Shown: positions 36,056 to 49,152 of the stretch, in pieces
Layout of the letters: each line of letters starts with the position of its first letter
Numbering within the stretch: the first letter of the stretch is position 1
NCBI GenBank assembly: GCA_022495005.1
Contig: JAGYXB010000056.1
Location: forward strand, 496,001-560,000
DNA length: 64,000 bases
Direction of reading: 5' to 3'
Source: Rhyacophila brunnea
Taxonomy: Eukaryota > Arthropoda > Insecta > Trichoptera > Rhyacophilidae
Notes under the pieces: model-generated
What the model saw: only the letters and a program-made list of their open reading frames with translations
Told to the model about the DNA's origin: nothing
Databases searched by the model: none
Position numbers and translations under genes: made by a program

Positions 36056-36438
36056 TTGAGTATAAAATATTACCCAAATAATAACAAAAACCCCGTAACT
36101 AACATCAAAAAAAGCCTATAACACAACAACTCAAACATATACATACCTACACAAAAAATAGACCACTAATATAATTATGTGTTATCACATCACTATCATC
36201 TTCAATAGTCAAAGCAAACTTGAGTGCGTGGCGACTTTAGTTTTCGGTATCTGCTCCTGAGACATTCCCATGCGTAAAACGACGGTGTTGCTTCACACCA
36301 AACGTGGGGCCTAGTGATACGCCCGATTGAGACCGAGTGTGGTACGGAACGGGTTGGTTTGGTGTTCTATGTTTGTGTCACATAACTGGTAATAAATATA
36401 ATTCTGATATACTAAAATGCAGTAAAGTTTTACACAGG
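36056..36438. other. No recognised feature
   Basis: AT-rich. It includes the phrase gattgagaccgagtgtggtacgg, which recurs loosely at 56493 (gattaagaccgagggtggtacgg), so a short unknown repeat is possible. Confidence 0.4.
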
Positions 36439-36682
36439 GTTTTGAATGTGTGAGTGTCCTACGACAATGAACCAAGCATTATAGACGTGCAATAGTGTGT
36501 GTAATACACCAACATTAAATGAGCGTCAATGCATAAACCGAGAGCAGTTGTCAGTATTCGACGTATGACATATTCTTGACACGTGTTTAAATTTATCCCG
36601 TATTCTTCCTTACTCGATATCGGTTGCCCGCTTCTCCTTACCCGTTAGGTATTTCAGTTCCCATTATTTCTGAGTTCCCTGA
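36439..36682 (+). repeat. 250-bp dispersed repeat, copy C
   Basis: gttttgaatgtgtgagtgtc through cataaaccgagagcagttgt to tatttcagttcccattattt. Same limits as the copy at 13184-13430, with moderate divergence in the middle. Confidence 0.75.
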
Positions 36683-36689
36683 TTTACGT

Positions 36690-39600
36690 AATCTTCAATA
36701 CAAATTGGATATGGAAAAGATACTTAGGTAGATTGTATTCTTACTAGGTAGGTACTTTAGTAATTGGAATTTATGGTTTTTTTTTTAATCGTGAATCGCC
36801 TCAAATTCAGGCTTCCCTAAGCTCGCCGATGAAACTAACAAAGTAACTAAATGAATTTCCACGATATTCAACTGAATCACCACACATACAGCAGTGACAA
36901 ATTATAAATATATTATTACTTCTCTGAAAACAATTAGTTCGTAAAATAAAATGCACGATTGCCTTCCGTTTCGTAAGAAGAGTAGCCGTCCAGAGGACCA
37001 TGAAAAAAAGCAGTTCTAGTTCCATTTTTTTAGTTCTTCACCAAACGTAACCGTTGGCTAATGAGATTCTTTAAAAACTACCTTGCAGGAACCTACCTTA
37101 TATGGTTTCTATTGAGCCTAGCTAACCGAACGAATGGCACCTTTTTATACACCGATAGATATAATATACAAAAAAACACGCGTCGCGACTCCTATCATTT
37201 ATATTGGGTGCTTTTTTCAGATTTTGATGCGAAACAATGGTGGCGTTTCAAACCGATATTGATCGACAGTGTCTCTTGACACAAAAGCTCGACAGATTTT
37301 TTTCTTTACGCTGAAACACAAAGGTGTAGGATTCATGATGATCTGATAAGATATGCATACCTTACTATTTATTCATAGTGTTCAAACATAAGAAAGTTAA
37401 AAACTTGAGTCGTTGAGAAGAAAGACACACCCTACAAATAAAAAATAAGTGAATAACTTCAGATGGTTTCTAGTTTTGTATCTACATAAATCACCTGTTG
37501 TAATAATTAATAGGTACATTAAGAATATTTTTTGGCGTGTGACGAAGTTGCGCGCGCCGATGCAACAGATAATTTATTATTATGATTAAATTCATTTCGG
37601 TCTCAGGGGTACATATGCGCATAGTGTCATTTAGTTAGTCGTTCATTTATCTTGGTTTATCTATCTGTCTGTCTGTAACACATGAGAGAAAACATAAATG
37701 TAAATGTGTAAGAGAGAACAAGACGGGGAGAAAACGTATTAAAAGGGGTAAAGTGAGGGACACGTAAATACAAATACCAAATTTGAAAAATAAACCAACA
37801 CGCCAATATAGTTTATTTTAATCAGGTCGTGAAAGAAAACAAATGCTATGATACTCTCTTTTTTAGTTTGACAGATGCGTACAGTGCAGTTGTAGCATAT
37901 CGAGTTTATAGAAAGTATTGAATGATGTTACAAATGTCGGAAAGGTATGAAGAAGTAGGTATGGTGTCGGATTGGATACACGATTTTGACAATGATATAG
38001 GTATTTATTTTATTGTGTTAACTGTCAATTCCATAGTATATTCCATATATACAATGACATATTATATCTGAAATTTTCAATTTCTATAAGAATATGCTCG
38101 ATTGAAATCGAAGCGATTTCTGGAGGGGATAAATCACAGTGGAAATTTAAAAAAATCAACAATTTATTAATATGCGTTTAGATAATATATGAAGTACTTA
38201 AGTGTGTTATCCAATACACAATCTATCAACACATATAAACATTATAAATGAGGAAGAACCATCAGTTAAGCGTCGCCGCTTGACAAATGAATGAGTTCGA
38301 GCCACATCCAAGTATGTTGACAGGTGGCACTGCCACCAGGGATTTTTTCTAGTTTGAGATGATAAACATAAATAATAATTTAAAGACATATTCTACAGCT
38401 AATTATATTAACTCGATCGGCAGGGAAAACTCGATACAGACTTTATCTTTCTATGAAATTATGAAATTAAAATGTGTAAAAAACGGTGGCGACGTCCGGC
38501 GTTAAAATAATGACAATATATCCACACTTCCTTAACTTTAGTAACAAACGGCACAGCAAGCGTTTGCAAGGCGAGAGAGGGCTGCGGACACACGCAATAT
38601 GTGGGCTTAAAAATACACTCAGGTTCGGATTGGTGGCCTGCAATGACATTAATATGGACGAATCATCTGGAAAAAAATGACACTCACTGTTTTGTCGGGT
38701 CTGCCGAATGGATTAATTCATATTTTAATATCAATATCGTTCGCTCAAATAAACATTGACACTGGAAACACTGTTCTAACGCCATTACAATAAAGGTGAT
38801 ATTGCCATAAATTTCCGATGCGTGATATCGCATAATGGAAATTGCGAAATTTTGTCACGTGACGTCTACCTATACATGTGCGAATGTCGCTATGCGCGAA
38901 TTTACTTGCTAGCTGCTGTACTGAGTGCGTTGTCCATTAATAATGTCATTGGTGGCCTGAGACCGGTCCGAGATATTTTCTAGTCAATCAGCAAAAAAAA
39001 ATATATTACATATAAATTAAATAGCTCGGTATATGACTTGACACTCAAATTACTTGTAGGTACCAACTATCATATTTATTTTGAAACAGCAATGCGAATG
39101 TGACTCGGCTGCCGGGATTTCTCCTAGTGCGCCTGTCTAGTCCGCCCGTATACCCACTTAATGGAAAATTACCCTTGTGTGTCTTTAATGTCGTTGATTT
39201 TAAGCGTTACACGCCACCTATACCTTATGGAAATGCGCGTTTGAATCTATAGGATTCATAGTGAGATTTAATATTGCTATATAAATGTTCAAAATGAATA
39301 ATGCATAGAAAAGAATATGTCAACGATAAACAATTCTTTTTGAAAAATCGTATGTTGACAATTAATGCTTCGTTAATTTGATCTAATATTACATCACGGT
39401 GAAATGAATGCACCTTTCGGAATTGACAAATACCTACATTATCAACGACATCTCCAAGTCAAGTGGACTCATGTTCAATGTCCCATCTAAGGCGCGTGCG
39501 CACACCTACCAAAATGATATGTCCGCACACATGTTTTCATCCCGCGCACAGTCCTCCCACAAAAATATTGTAAAAGTTTCAAGAAGAGTTCACCATATCC

Positions 39601-39983
39601 GTCCCGCTCTATCGCATGCCAAAGTATACGAAAAAGATACGTATTTTAGTGTTTAGCAATGACCACCTATGTGCCGGGTCCTCTAGATTTTCGAAGTCTT
39701 TGACATATTGTATCAACTTGCTAGAAACATTGTCAGTACAGTCTCATAATAGTCCTTATTGTGAAAACATCACAGTTCTTACAATATTTTTTAAACGGTA
39801 AAAGTGTTCGTGCCAAAAAGCAGTGTTTTTTACTTAAAATATTATTTTATAATATAAAACTAATCATCAATTTTTGTAATAAATAACTACAGGCGTGATT
39901 AGTGTGCGTAACAAACAATTCAAGTGAACAATACGATTGCTTGCACAGTTAGGTACATATTATAGTAAAATTATTATAAGTAC
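36690..39983. other. No recognised feature
   Basis: AT-rich, frames of 82 codons or fewer, no domain or repeat recognised. It contains short poly-A/T tracts and a (tctg)n-like run near 37665. Confidence 0.5.
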
Positions 39984-39987
39984 TTAA

Positions 39988-41379
39988 GGGGGGACATGCT
40001 CGTCGAAGGTCAAAATTGAGTTTTTATTGTATTTTCAAACCATGATCCTGGACACTCCTTAAACGTTGTAGATAATCTATTTATATAATTTTGAAGCCTT
40101 ATTATCCTTTATAGTTATTTTAAACATTTGATGACTGCATAAAGTATTTTTGTTACATAAAATAGTATTCTTTTAAACCTCTCGCTCTAATGTTTTAGAA
40201 TATAGTCATATTTCGGTACATAACTGTGCAGTGGTGTTAAGATTTTTTACATTTATTAATTTTTAAACGCATTTATAAAACCATTAGTATAATTTATTAC
40301 GAGATAATTTTTGTAAAATATTCACGATAAAAATTATTTTGATAATCTCTGTGATCCCAAATTTGACAAGAATTAGGCATTTTATTATTCAAAAAATCGG
40401 CAAGATTAACACATTTGAAGATGATTCTAAATATACTTATTATAAGCTATGTCTTTGACCATTCAAGTGTGATAAAAATCTTATGAATAATGATTGCTTT
40501 ATAATAATTATTGACCTAAGAATAAGGTAGTGTTCTTTTGAAATACGCCATTTCTTTTGTCATTCCCTAGTGGTTAAGCTACAACATACGGCCGTAGCCA
40601 TAAAATGACAAACTATAATTAAAGTAGGGAGTAAAATTATGTTAACGCGCGTGTTTGAACATGTACTTAACCGATTTTTTTTAAATTTTTTTTTAAACGG
40701 TACATGTTCAAACACGCGCGTCAATATCATTTTACTCCCTACTTCAATTATAGTTTGTCAATTTATGGCTACGGCCGTATGTTGTAGCTTAACCACTGGG
40801 GAATGACAAAAGAAATGGCGTATTTCAAAAAAACACTACCTTATTCTTAGGTCAATAATTATTATAAAGCAATCATTATTCATAAGATTTTTATCACACT
40901 TGAATGGTCAAAGACATAGCTTATAATAATTATCTTTAGAATCATCTTCAAATGTGTTAATCTTGCCGATTTTTTGAATAATAAAATGCCTAATTCTTGT
41001 CAAATTTGGGATCACAGAGATTATCAATATAATTTTTTATCGTGAATATTTTACAAAAATTATCTCGTAATAAATTATACTAATGGTTTTATAAATGCGT
41101 TTAAAAATTAATAAATGTAAAAAATCTTAACACCACTGCACAGTTATGTACCGAAATATGACTATATTCTAAAACATTAGAGCGAGAGGTTTAAAAGAAT
41201 ACTATTTTATGTAACAAAAATACTTCATGCAGTCATCAAATGTTTAAAATAACTATAAAGGATAATAAGGCTTCAAAATTATATAAATAGATCATCTACA
41301 ACGTTTAAGGAGTGTCCAGGATCATGGTTTGAATATACAATAAAAACTCAATTTTGACCTTCGACGAGCATGTCCCCCC
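39988..41379. mobile_element. 1.39-kb near-perfect palindrome flanked by TTAA, copy 1
   Basis: TTAA at 39984-39987 and 41380-41383 bracket an element starting GGGGGGACATGCTCGTCG and ending with its exact inverse. The left half (to about 40666) and the right half (from about 40700) are reverse complements along their whole length, with only scattered mismatches. The loop is about 33 nt of A/T. The TTAA flanks fit piggyBac-type targeting, but the G-run terminus is unlike canonical piggyBac ends (CCC). No open frame of note. A second copy lies at 61473-62865 and a partial one at 41460-42031. Confidence 0.9.
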
Positions 41380-41459
41380 TTAATAATTATATACAACTTA
41401 TACCATTAAAATGTCAAAAAGGAGTGGATGTGATATTTATTTTCAAATGCGATCATTAA

Positions 41460-42031
41460 GGGCCCACATGCGCCACGTAGGTCAACATGGAGATTTGTGG
41501 TATTTTCAGAGCAAAAGCCTGGACATTCCTTAAACGTTGTAGATAATCTATTTATATAATTTTGAAGCCTTATTATCCTTTACAATTTAAACATTTGATG
41601 ACTGCATAAAGTATTGTTATTACATAAATATTACTTATGCTGGAATGATATGCCAATAGAAATGGCGTATTTCAAAAAAATACTACCTTATTCTTAGGTC
41701 AATAATTATTATAAAACAATCATTATTCGTAGGATGTTTTATCACAATTGAATGGTCAAAGACATAGCTAATAATCAGTATCTTTAGAATTAATTATCTT
41801 CAAATGTGTTAATCGTGCCCATTTTTTTAATAATAAAATGCCTAATTCTTGTCAAATTTGGGATCACAGAGATTATAAATATAATTTTTTATCGTAAATA
41901 TTTCACTATATAATGTTAACAACAATTTTACTAATGGTTTTATAAATGTGTTTAAAAATTAATAAATCTAAAAAATCTTAACACCACTGCACATGGATGT
42001 ACTGAAATAAGACTATATTCTAAAACATTAT
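41460..42031. mobile_element. Truncated copy of the TTAA palindrome family
   Basis: Begins after TTAA (41456-41459) with gggcccacatgcgcc, a degraded form of the family terminus. It follows the left arm to about 41630, jumps to mid right arm (aaatggcgtatttcaaaaaa near 41660) and stops at ctaaaacatta near 42031, without a right terminus. The central part and the distal right arm are deleted. More diverged than the two full copies, so it is older. Confidence 0.8.
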
Positions 42032-42747
42032 ATCTATTAATTTTTCACATAGTTAGTCAATTCGTAAGTGAATGGAAAATATACCAACATTATATTATGA
42101 TTTTAAAACATAGAAAACATAAAAGATAGGTATCTACATAATTGTTTTTCGTGTGATTTAAAAAAAATATATAAGTAAGTAATAAGTACCTACCGATAGA
42201 TAATCCTTTGTAGTGAGTCGGGAAGACATAATTTCTACAGCGACCGTACTATAACATGTTATGTAGGTAACACCAGTGACAAATTATATCTTCCCGACTC
42301 ACCAGACTTCAAATACAGAGTATATATAAAAATATTGTAATGTCGGTCAATGGTGTCTCTTTATGGTAACAATAATATGCAATCACGACAAATGTGCGCA
42401 AATGTATTTATTTTAATATTGTCCAGTGGATTATAATGTGTAGGTAGTCAGCTTAAAAACGCAAGATAGATAATATTATATAATATTCTGACGTAGGTAA
42501 CTACCAAAAACGGCATGCAATTATTATGCTTGTCGATGATAAATTCGGCCTGAATCACTGTTCAATACAAACTGGATGCATACTTACATAAGTACAGAAT
42601 GTACCATAATATGGTGTCACTTGATTTGGAACCCACATAACATTAGATTAAAAAAACGATTTTCTTTAAAAGAAGTTCATTTAGTCTATAATCTATATTA
42701 TAGTTTTCATTTGTCAATACATCTCTCCATCTACATCAGTACCTAGC

Positions 42748-43370
42748 GAAAGGTGAAGGTAGGCTGTTAAGATCCGCCATAAAAATGTGCACATTCAACT
42801 TTGTAGTCATACGTAGTATTTGTTTTTATTGAACTAAGACTACAATTTACAGATGGTGTGGGTTAGTTTTAAAAAATCAATTAAACCCTGCCTAAACAAA
42901 ATGACAACAATGTTGGTAAACTATGGGCGATACGACAAAAATGTGCACACTTTTTCATTCATAGGTATACCTATATTTGTAGGTATTGATATTTGTTTGC
43001 GTTGGATTAAGAATACATAATTATTACACATATTTTGGTTATTTTTTTTTTAATTCATTAAGCCCTGCCTAACCAAACTATAATAGGTAACAATATTATT
43101 CTATCTATAAATTGTCCAAAGTTATGTATTAGTTATGATTTAGTTATGATTTAGTTATGATTTAGTTGCATAATTTTAGATATTTTATAAATAGACAAGT
43201 ATTTTTTGACTATCATATTTTGGCTTGGCTTCGCAAGGTTTAATTGAATTTTAAATTTTAACCAATACCGTCTGTAAATTATTGTAGTATTATTTCAATG
43301 AAAACAAGACGCGTGACTGACTAAGTTTAGTGTGCACTATTTATGGCGGATATTAACAGCCTACCTAGTG
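42748..43370 (+). mobile_element. hAT MITE (CAGTGGCGAAGG family), decayed copy
   Basis: The left end, agcgaaaggtgaaggtaggctg, is a mutated TIR. The arm with aagactacaatttacagatg and the mirrored right arm ending ttaacagcctacct are clear, but the last 15 bp of the right TIR are missing. A small tandem array of gatttagttat units sits at about 43130-43165. Same orientation as 11418-12000. Confidence 0.75.
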
Positions 43371-43439
43371 CATTATCTAGTATTACCGTTATCAAAAAAA
43401 TTTCAGCCGGTGATTCTCAGTATTAATTGTTTATGCGGT

Positions 43440-44400
43440 CATCATTGAACAAGCTAACGAGCAGGTTGTGAACAATCTACCGAGAAAAGTTGAAAGCCGG
43501 TCAACTTTACAAGCTACACGCCGGCTTGTGGGCCTACTGCGTCTGCGCAGTAGAGCGCAGTAGCAACCTCCCGATAAACGAACTACGTTCTGTCAAAATA
43601 GTCGCTGGCTTGTGGCTTCTCAGCGAATGGAACGTTTTGTGTCATCATCACAATCGCAGTAGCGGAATCGCCCGCTTTTAAATTCGCCAACAAACAGCTC
43701 GTAAAGTAGCTTAATGTAATTGACGCATTAGTTAATGTTGTCCTAAAGCCCAAAGGACACCACAGACCAATTCGAATGTTCGGCATCGCCCCAGTGACGT
43801 TCGTATTGTCTTGCGTCGAGCATGCATATTTGCAGTGAAAAAAATAGGTTGTGAAATAAAACGCAGTCAACGAAGATGGGAATGATGACTGCATATTAAA
43901 ATTTAGTATGCAGTCATCATTTTCAACTTCGTATTTAATATGACGTGGGTGCATTTTTAAGCGAATTCTCTCACTGCCTATGATTCTGACAGCTCGCGAC
44001 AATGACATTTTCGTAGCCATCAAAAATCATTGTTTCAGTTATGTAAGAGAAGATTTAAAACATCCAATTTAATAATTAGTATTGGTATAATTTGTCTGCA
44101 AAGATCTTGCAAAGAGCAGGTAATTAATGTAAAATTTAATTGTCGTTTTATATGGGTAACATATATAAATAATTGGTAAACACAACTGTGAACTGACGCC
44201 CCGCCGCGGTGTGCGAAATTTGCTGTGTGTAGCTTTTGTCAGCGGAGACGTTGCGAATGTTTCGGATTGGTCTGCGAAGAAAATAAGTCTGTACTTGCCA
44301 ATGGCCCCGATACACTTTAACAAGAAATTAAGGAGAATCCCGGAGCTGCAAACTGTTCCATGCACGTGTTCAAGATGAATCTCGCGCTGCTGTCAACAAA
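43440..44400. other. Moderate-GC segment of unknown nature
   Basis: GC is higher than in the flanks, with a 146-codon minus-strand frame (43583-44023) and a 63-codon plus-strand frame, neither recognisable. In 43882-43920 a strong hairpin (atgatgactgcata against tatgcagtcatcat, 11-nt loop) lies inside the longer frame, which argues against it being a real protein. It could be an old transposon or an exon-bearing region. Confidence 0.3.
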
Positions 44401-44869
44401 CTACTGACGTTTCGAAAAAATACGATATCATACAATAGGTTGACGACATTTGCAATACCTCACTCAATACTCACTTTGCACCTTCGTGATATTTCTATTT
44501 GTATATTTTTTTAAAAAATGCTGACAAATATTTTGCTGATAAATATTTTGCTAACACAATATATTATAAGTACCACGATGCCAATCCGATGTCAGCAATA
44601 AATATTATTATTATTATTTATGATTATGGACTCGTGACTTGTGACTAGGACAGGACAGGTATGGACGAAGGTAGGCATATATCAATCAATTTTTCGATTT
44701 GGCCAGACACTTTCCATAAAACGATGTCTTTACACCAAGAAATTGAGTAAATAAGTCGATAACACGAGAAAATTACATCAACGAACATCAGGACGAAAGT
44801 GGTTCCCATTAATATTAAACTATGTGGAATACAACTAAACTTTGATTAGTGGTACCTACCTACTGGTGA

Positions 44870-45165
44870 TTCCTTTTCAGGCGGTACACCACCAGTGGAC
44901 CATGGCCACCTCAATCAGACTTCTTCGGTCTTTCCAATGCTACGCTCTCCTTATCATCATTGCAAGCACTCGCAAGTATGCCATCAAGCCACCGGCGTCT
45001 TGTATATTTCGCAATCCGTACTCATTCTGATCCACTAAACGTGAAGCGCTTTGTTGATGATTATTCATCCAAACGTGTGACGTGGCCCGCCCATCGATGT
45101 TTGATAAATCTGACGACGTCAGCCTCGCCATAAAGCTTAAAGAGTGCATGATTGTAGCTTAAGCT
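44870..45165 (-). pseudogene. LINE 3' fragment
   Basis: On the minus strand it reads TLFKLYGEADVVRFIK, HRWAGHVTRLDE, and after frameshifts RRRWLDGI and HGPLVVYRLKRN. This matches the LYxExDIVxxIKxxRLRWxGHVxRM, then RPRxRWLDGV block of insect non-LTR elements. 5'-truncated, several stops. Confidence 0.72.
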
Positions 45166-45169
45166 GATT

Positions 45170-46569
45170 CCTAAGACTATGGACTCTAGTAGCAAGAAGG
45201 TAGATAGGTACTATAAAAATAAAACTTCGCTTTCTACCAAAGCTCAAATTATACCGGCAAACTCGCAGCCGATCGTCTACGCCTATTGTCCCCAATCATG
45301 AAATGGTTTTTTGGATCATTCCCTAGAGTCGTGGAGAATAATTATTGATATTTTCCGGCGATTAGTGACAGTTGATTACCGAGGGCATAACTGACGCTGA
45401 TCTTCGATTGAGTGGTGAGCAAAAAAATAATACTAGTTCTATTTTGGATACGACTCCAGTGAACAATCCAAAGCGACATAATATGTATCATAAACGAGGT
45501 TAACGATCGGGGGAACGATCGGCATGAGAATATGCCAGTGTAATGTAGCCTTTACAGATACGCAGAGGTTTGAAATGGAGTTGTTAACAAAATTTATTTA
45601 AAACGTCAACTACTACCAATGCCTTTGCTCCATTGGCACGCAAGTCAGACGATTTACAGTCTTCGGACTTTTTTTTCGCGTAGACCGCCCCAAATCTGCG
45701 TTAGAAAACTAGGTTCGTTGGATTTCAAACATGTTAAATATTTTACTCCCTGAGTTGCCAGAATTCATCCGTTATACATTAATATTATGTACCTGTAATT
45801 GTCCTAAGCTTTTTTATTGATTAATTTGCATACCTATTAGAAAATGAGAGATTTAACAATTATTTTTTATTTGAATTTATGAAATTCTTAAAAGAAAACG
45901 TAAAACTTGTGTTGTTTTCACTGCTACAATATTTTATTATTGGAAGACATTACGATAATCACGACTTTTGACAGCTCGACTTTTTTACTCATTCGTTGGT
46001 CAATAACAGAGCATAGACAAATCGGACGATTTATTGTCGTCGAACTTTTGGCTCGCCAATAGAGCACCTGCATAAAACTGCAAAGTGATCTCAAGCAGTG
46101 TAGGGGAGTGAGCAGATTCAGACATGACATGACACGTGTGAAATAAATTTACGAATTACGAACGGAATTCGTTGATTGAAAACTCAATTTCTAATTAAGC
46201 AGCAGGCCCTTCGATAAGGGAAAATATATCGCCATTGTTTTCGACAGCAGCCGATGGAATTAAAATGCAAAAAAATACGCGTGGGCGACCGATTCCAGAC
46301 TGCTGGACGTGTTTCTCATTTCTTTTGTGAAATCGATTCTAAATAAAATTTATGGCGTTATGTTATGGCTGCGACGCGAAGAGTATGCGGGTCCCGGCTG
46401 AGGTATACCCGCCGGTCGACTACTGGGTGGCGTCAACGTCAAAATTAATTTGCAATCATGAAAATATTTCATATACCTATTCGTACTGCCAAAGGGACAG
46501 TCAGTCGTAATAAAATGATTGGTTGGACGGATTGTGGGATTAAAAAAATATTCCATAACATAAATCAAA
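45170..46569. other. No recognised feature
   Basis: AT-rich to moderate GC, frames of 72 codons or fewer. Nothing recognised. Confidence 0.45.
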
Positions 46570-46946
46570 GAATAATTCGGTACTGTGATGGCAAATGGTT
46601 ATACCTAATTGCTGTTTACATAATTTTACAGGAGAGCAAAAACAAAGTTTTGAAATCAGTCAATAAGCGGAAAGCATCCCAACACAAACCTCAAATCATT
46701 TCATTAAAAAATGAAGTTTTATTTATCTTGCACTTTAAGCAGATTATCTTTTAGTCATAGCAACTTTTTTCACATTTGGTTAGATGCAGATATCTTTTAA
46801 CGTTACTTTGTGACCAATAAAGTTGCAGCTCTAATATTTTGCCACACCAAAGAATGTACAATTTGGTAGGTATATGTTATGGAAAAAACTAAAAAAAGTG
46901 AAAAAACAGCCATTATAACCGTATGCCATCACAGTACCGAATTATT
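46570..46946. mobile_element. TIR element with GGTACTGTGATGGCA ends
   Basis: aataattcggtactgtgatg at 46571 is mirrored by tgccatcacagtaccgaatt ending near 46943, followed inside by aatggttata against tataaccgta. About 375 bp. A target duplication was not resolved. The 98-codon frame starting at 46458 runs through it and is probably accidental. Confidence 0.6.
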
Positions 46947-47468
46947 ATTTCCTTCTATAAAGATTAACTGACATAAAAATGATGCATTGATATCACTCAA
47001 AACCTCATAATCTACATAGCCAATAAATCGATTAAAATTTCTGTTGCATTTGGGTGCAAAACAATTAGAAAAAGAAAACTGACTGCATTGAAATAGCCAA
47101 CAATAGTATGCGGATAATGCTTTTGAATTGAGATAAGTACTTACCTATAATATTATGTCGTGGAGTGTGTTCTCCGTCTATCAATATACCTACCTAGTTC
47201 CGCTTTTGAATGTGCCATTCCCTGTCAAAGGTCCCCTATCATTAAGAAGAGCTTCGCTCTATTGACTGCGACCTCTGAACACTTCGATGGAGCTGCACTC
47301 CTACCAGTGACTGAGCTTCTTAATTCACGAAGTTTGACGTCTCCCTCTGACTCATATACCTACATACTATTAATGTTTGCTTGATTAATGAGCTAAAGAA
47401 GTATGTAATCTGTTGCCTCATAATGACGTGACTCTCAGCAATATCTATGTAGGTATATAACTAACATA

Positions 47469-47640
47469 CCATGGCGCCCAATTACAGTACCTACCTGGTT
47501 CAATAGAACAGTGACACATTCACAGAAATACACAGGCTTCAGAAAATAAATAAAAATATGGATAATTGAGTTCCACCAGGATTGAACCCAGAGCCACAGG
47601 TGCCGTGTAAGCCAGTGACTTACACGTTGGACTACGATTA
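47469..47640 (-). mobile_element. tRNA-derived SINE
   Basis: On the minus strand a box A-like tagtccaacgtgtaagtc and a box B gggttcaatcctgg (47577-47590) are followed by a body containing the inverse of acaggcttcagaaaat. The body's left part, ccatggcgcccaatta.cag, recurs at 52047. Related to the intact SINE at 21471-21665. Confidence 0.6.
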
Positions 47641-47704
47641 ATAAACATAAATAAATAAAGGGCACACACGATTAAAAAGTATGTGCTCATTATATTAAGC
47701 ACCT

Positions 47705-47962
47705 ATGTAATATACGTTGCCAAACAGCTGAAATGGAGACGGGCGGGGCACATTGCTCGCCGAAAGGACGGCCGCTGGACAAACGCCGTCATCCAATGGT
47801 ACCCAAGGGGTACGAAACGGCCACAGGGTCGCCCTAAAAGCCGCTGGAGTGACGAACTGGTAAAGTTCGGCGGAAATACGTGGTAGCGAATGACACAGGA
47901 CCGAGAGAGTTGGAGAAAGCTTGGGGAGGCCTTCATCCAGCAGTGGATTGACCCCGGCTGAT
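47705..47962 (+). pseudogene. LINE 3' fragment
   Basis: AKQLKWRRAGHIARRKDGR, AVIQWYPRGTKRPQGRPKS, RWSDELVKFGGNTW, then an in-frame TAG, then WRKLGEAFIQQWIDPG and a stop, followed by a TGATGATGA tail. Only the C-terminus survives; apart from the single stop it is well conserved. Same family as 28527-29078. Confidence 0.85.
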
Positions 47963-47969
47963 GATGATG

Positions 47970-49144
47970 ATTATTATGATGACATAATATTAAATACTAT
48001 ACATTATTATGTCAGGTGCTAATTAATGTTGTGTTACAGAGCTGACAAAATAGAGCGACATGATATTATCGTTGCTTGGTGATATTGTCCCATTTTAGTA
48101 AATTCTAAATTCACTGTTAAATCAATAATAAGCCTCTAAACTTCATCTGATGATCAAATAATGAATACATCAAGCTTATTATTATAAAATACCTACTAAA
48201 TAAATTCGACTCTTACCTATAGAAATCGAATACCTACATATATAAATTAATTTATTGATCTCCATTGTTCCTTTATTGGCTTTTGTTTAAATAATCAATC
48301 ACCCCCATATTCAGGCACCTACAACGTGACAGACTGGAGTCTGGATAATATGGTTTAAATACGAAATTCTCTCCGGTTACAAAAACAAACACAGAAAACA
48401 TAATAATTCGCAAACAAGTCTCAAGAGACGCGACCACAAAACTGCAGCTGAAATATAAAAATCTAATTGATCCCCAGACGTTGAGTCATGCATTCAAAAT
48501 CTTATCCACCGACGAAATCTATTTTTCAAACAAGGCTTCAGTTTGCACGGGCCACTAAATTGGCCTTCTGACAATAAAACCTACCGAATATACTCATTTA
48601 CTATTGCCTACTATCCACCTCCACACAAGCAGAAACAAGATTGAATTCACCATAATATTGTGTACGATTATTAATTTTACACGTAGTTTTATTGCCTTTA
48701 CTCAATCGGGGAACAGTAATAATTGTTTCATTGCGACCGGGTACTGAATTTCGCACAGATATTTTATGGCTTCGGCTATCTATATTCTGTAAATCTATCA
48801 AATAACATGCAATATAACAAATAATATTATACTATTATTAACGTCAGTAAATTGTAAATATTTATTGGCTCAAACAAGGTCGAATAAAGAGCGAGCTGAA
48901 AAAAAAATGCACTAATCATTTTGACATAATTGATGTAGTTTGAATAAAATTGTGGTTTAGTTCTGAATGGTATTTACAAATAAGCGGTACCTAGTTATAT
49001 AATTTGTAATATTCCAAAGCTGCTGGTATTAAACAGCATTATTTTTAATTTAAAGCAAACACTATCAAGGTATGAACAAACGTAATAATGTAATATGGTT
49101 TAGCCATTTAGTCATTTTTATTCAATCTATCGAGGGAGGGGAGA
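47970..49144. other. No recognised feature
   Basis: AT-rich, frames of 66 codons or fewer. Confidence 0.5.
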
Positions 49145-49152
49145 GGGTCAAA

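Noticed and set aside
39408..39801. Two neighbouring frames of 61-82 codons
   Set aside because: No domain, no codon bias visible and no conserved context.
43583..44023. 146-codon minus-strand frame, one of the longest without a transposon match
   Set aside because: Unrecognised, contains a strong hairpin in its middle and has no splice or promoter context; not supported as a gene.
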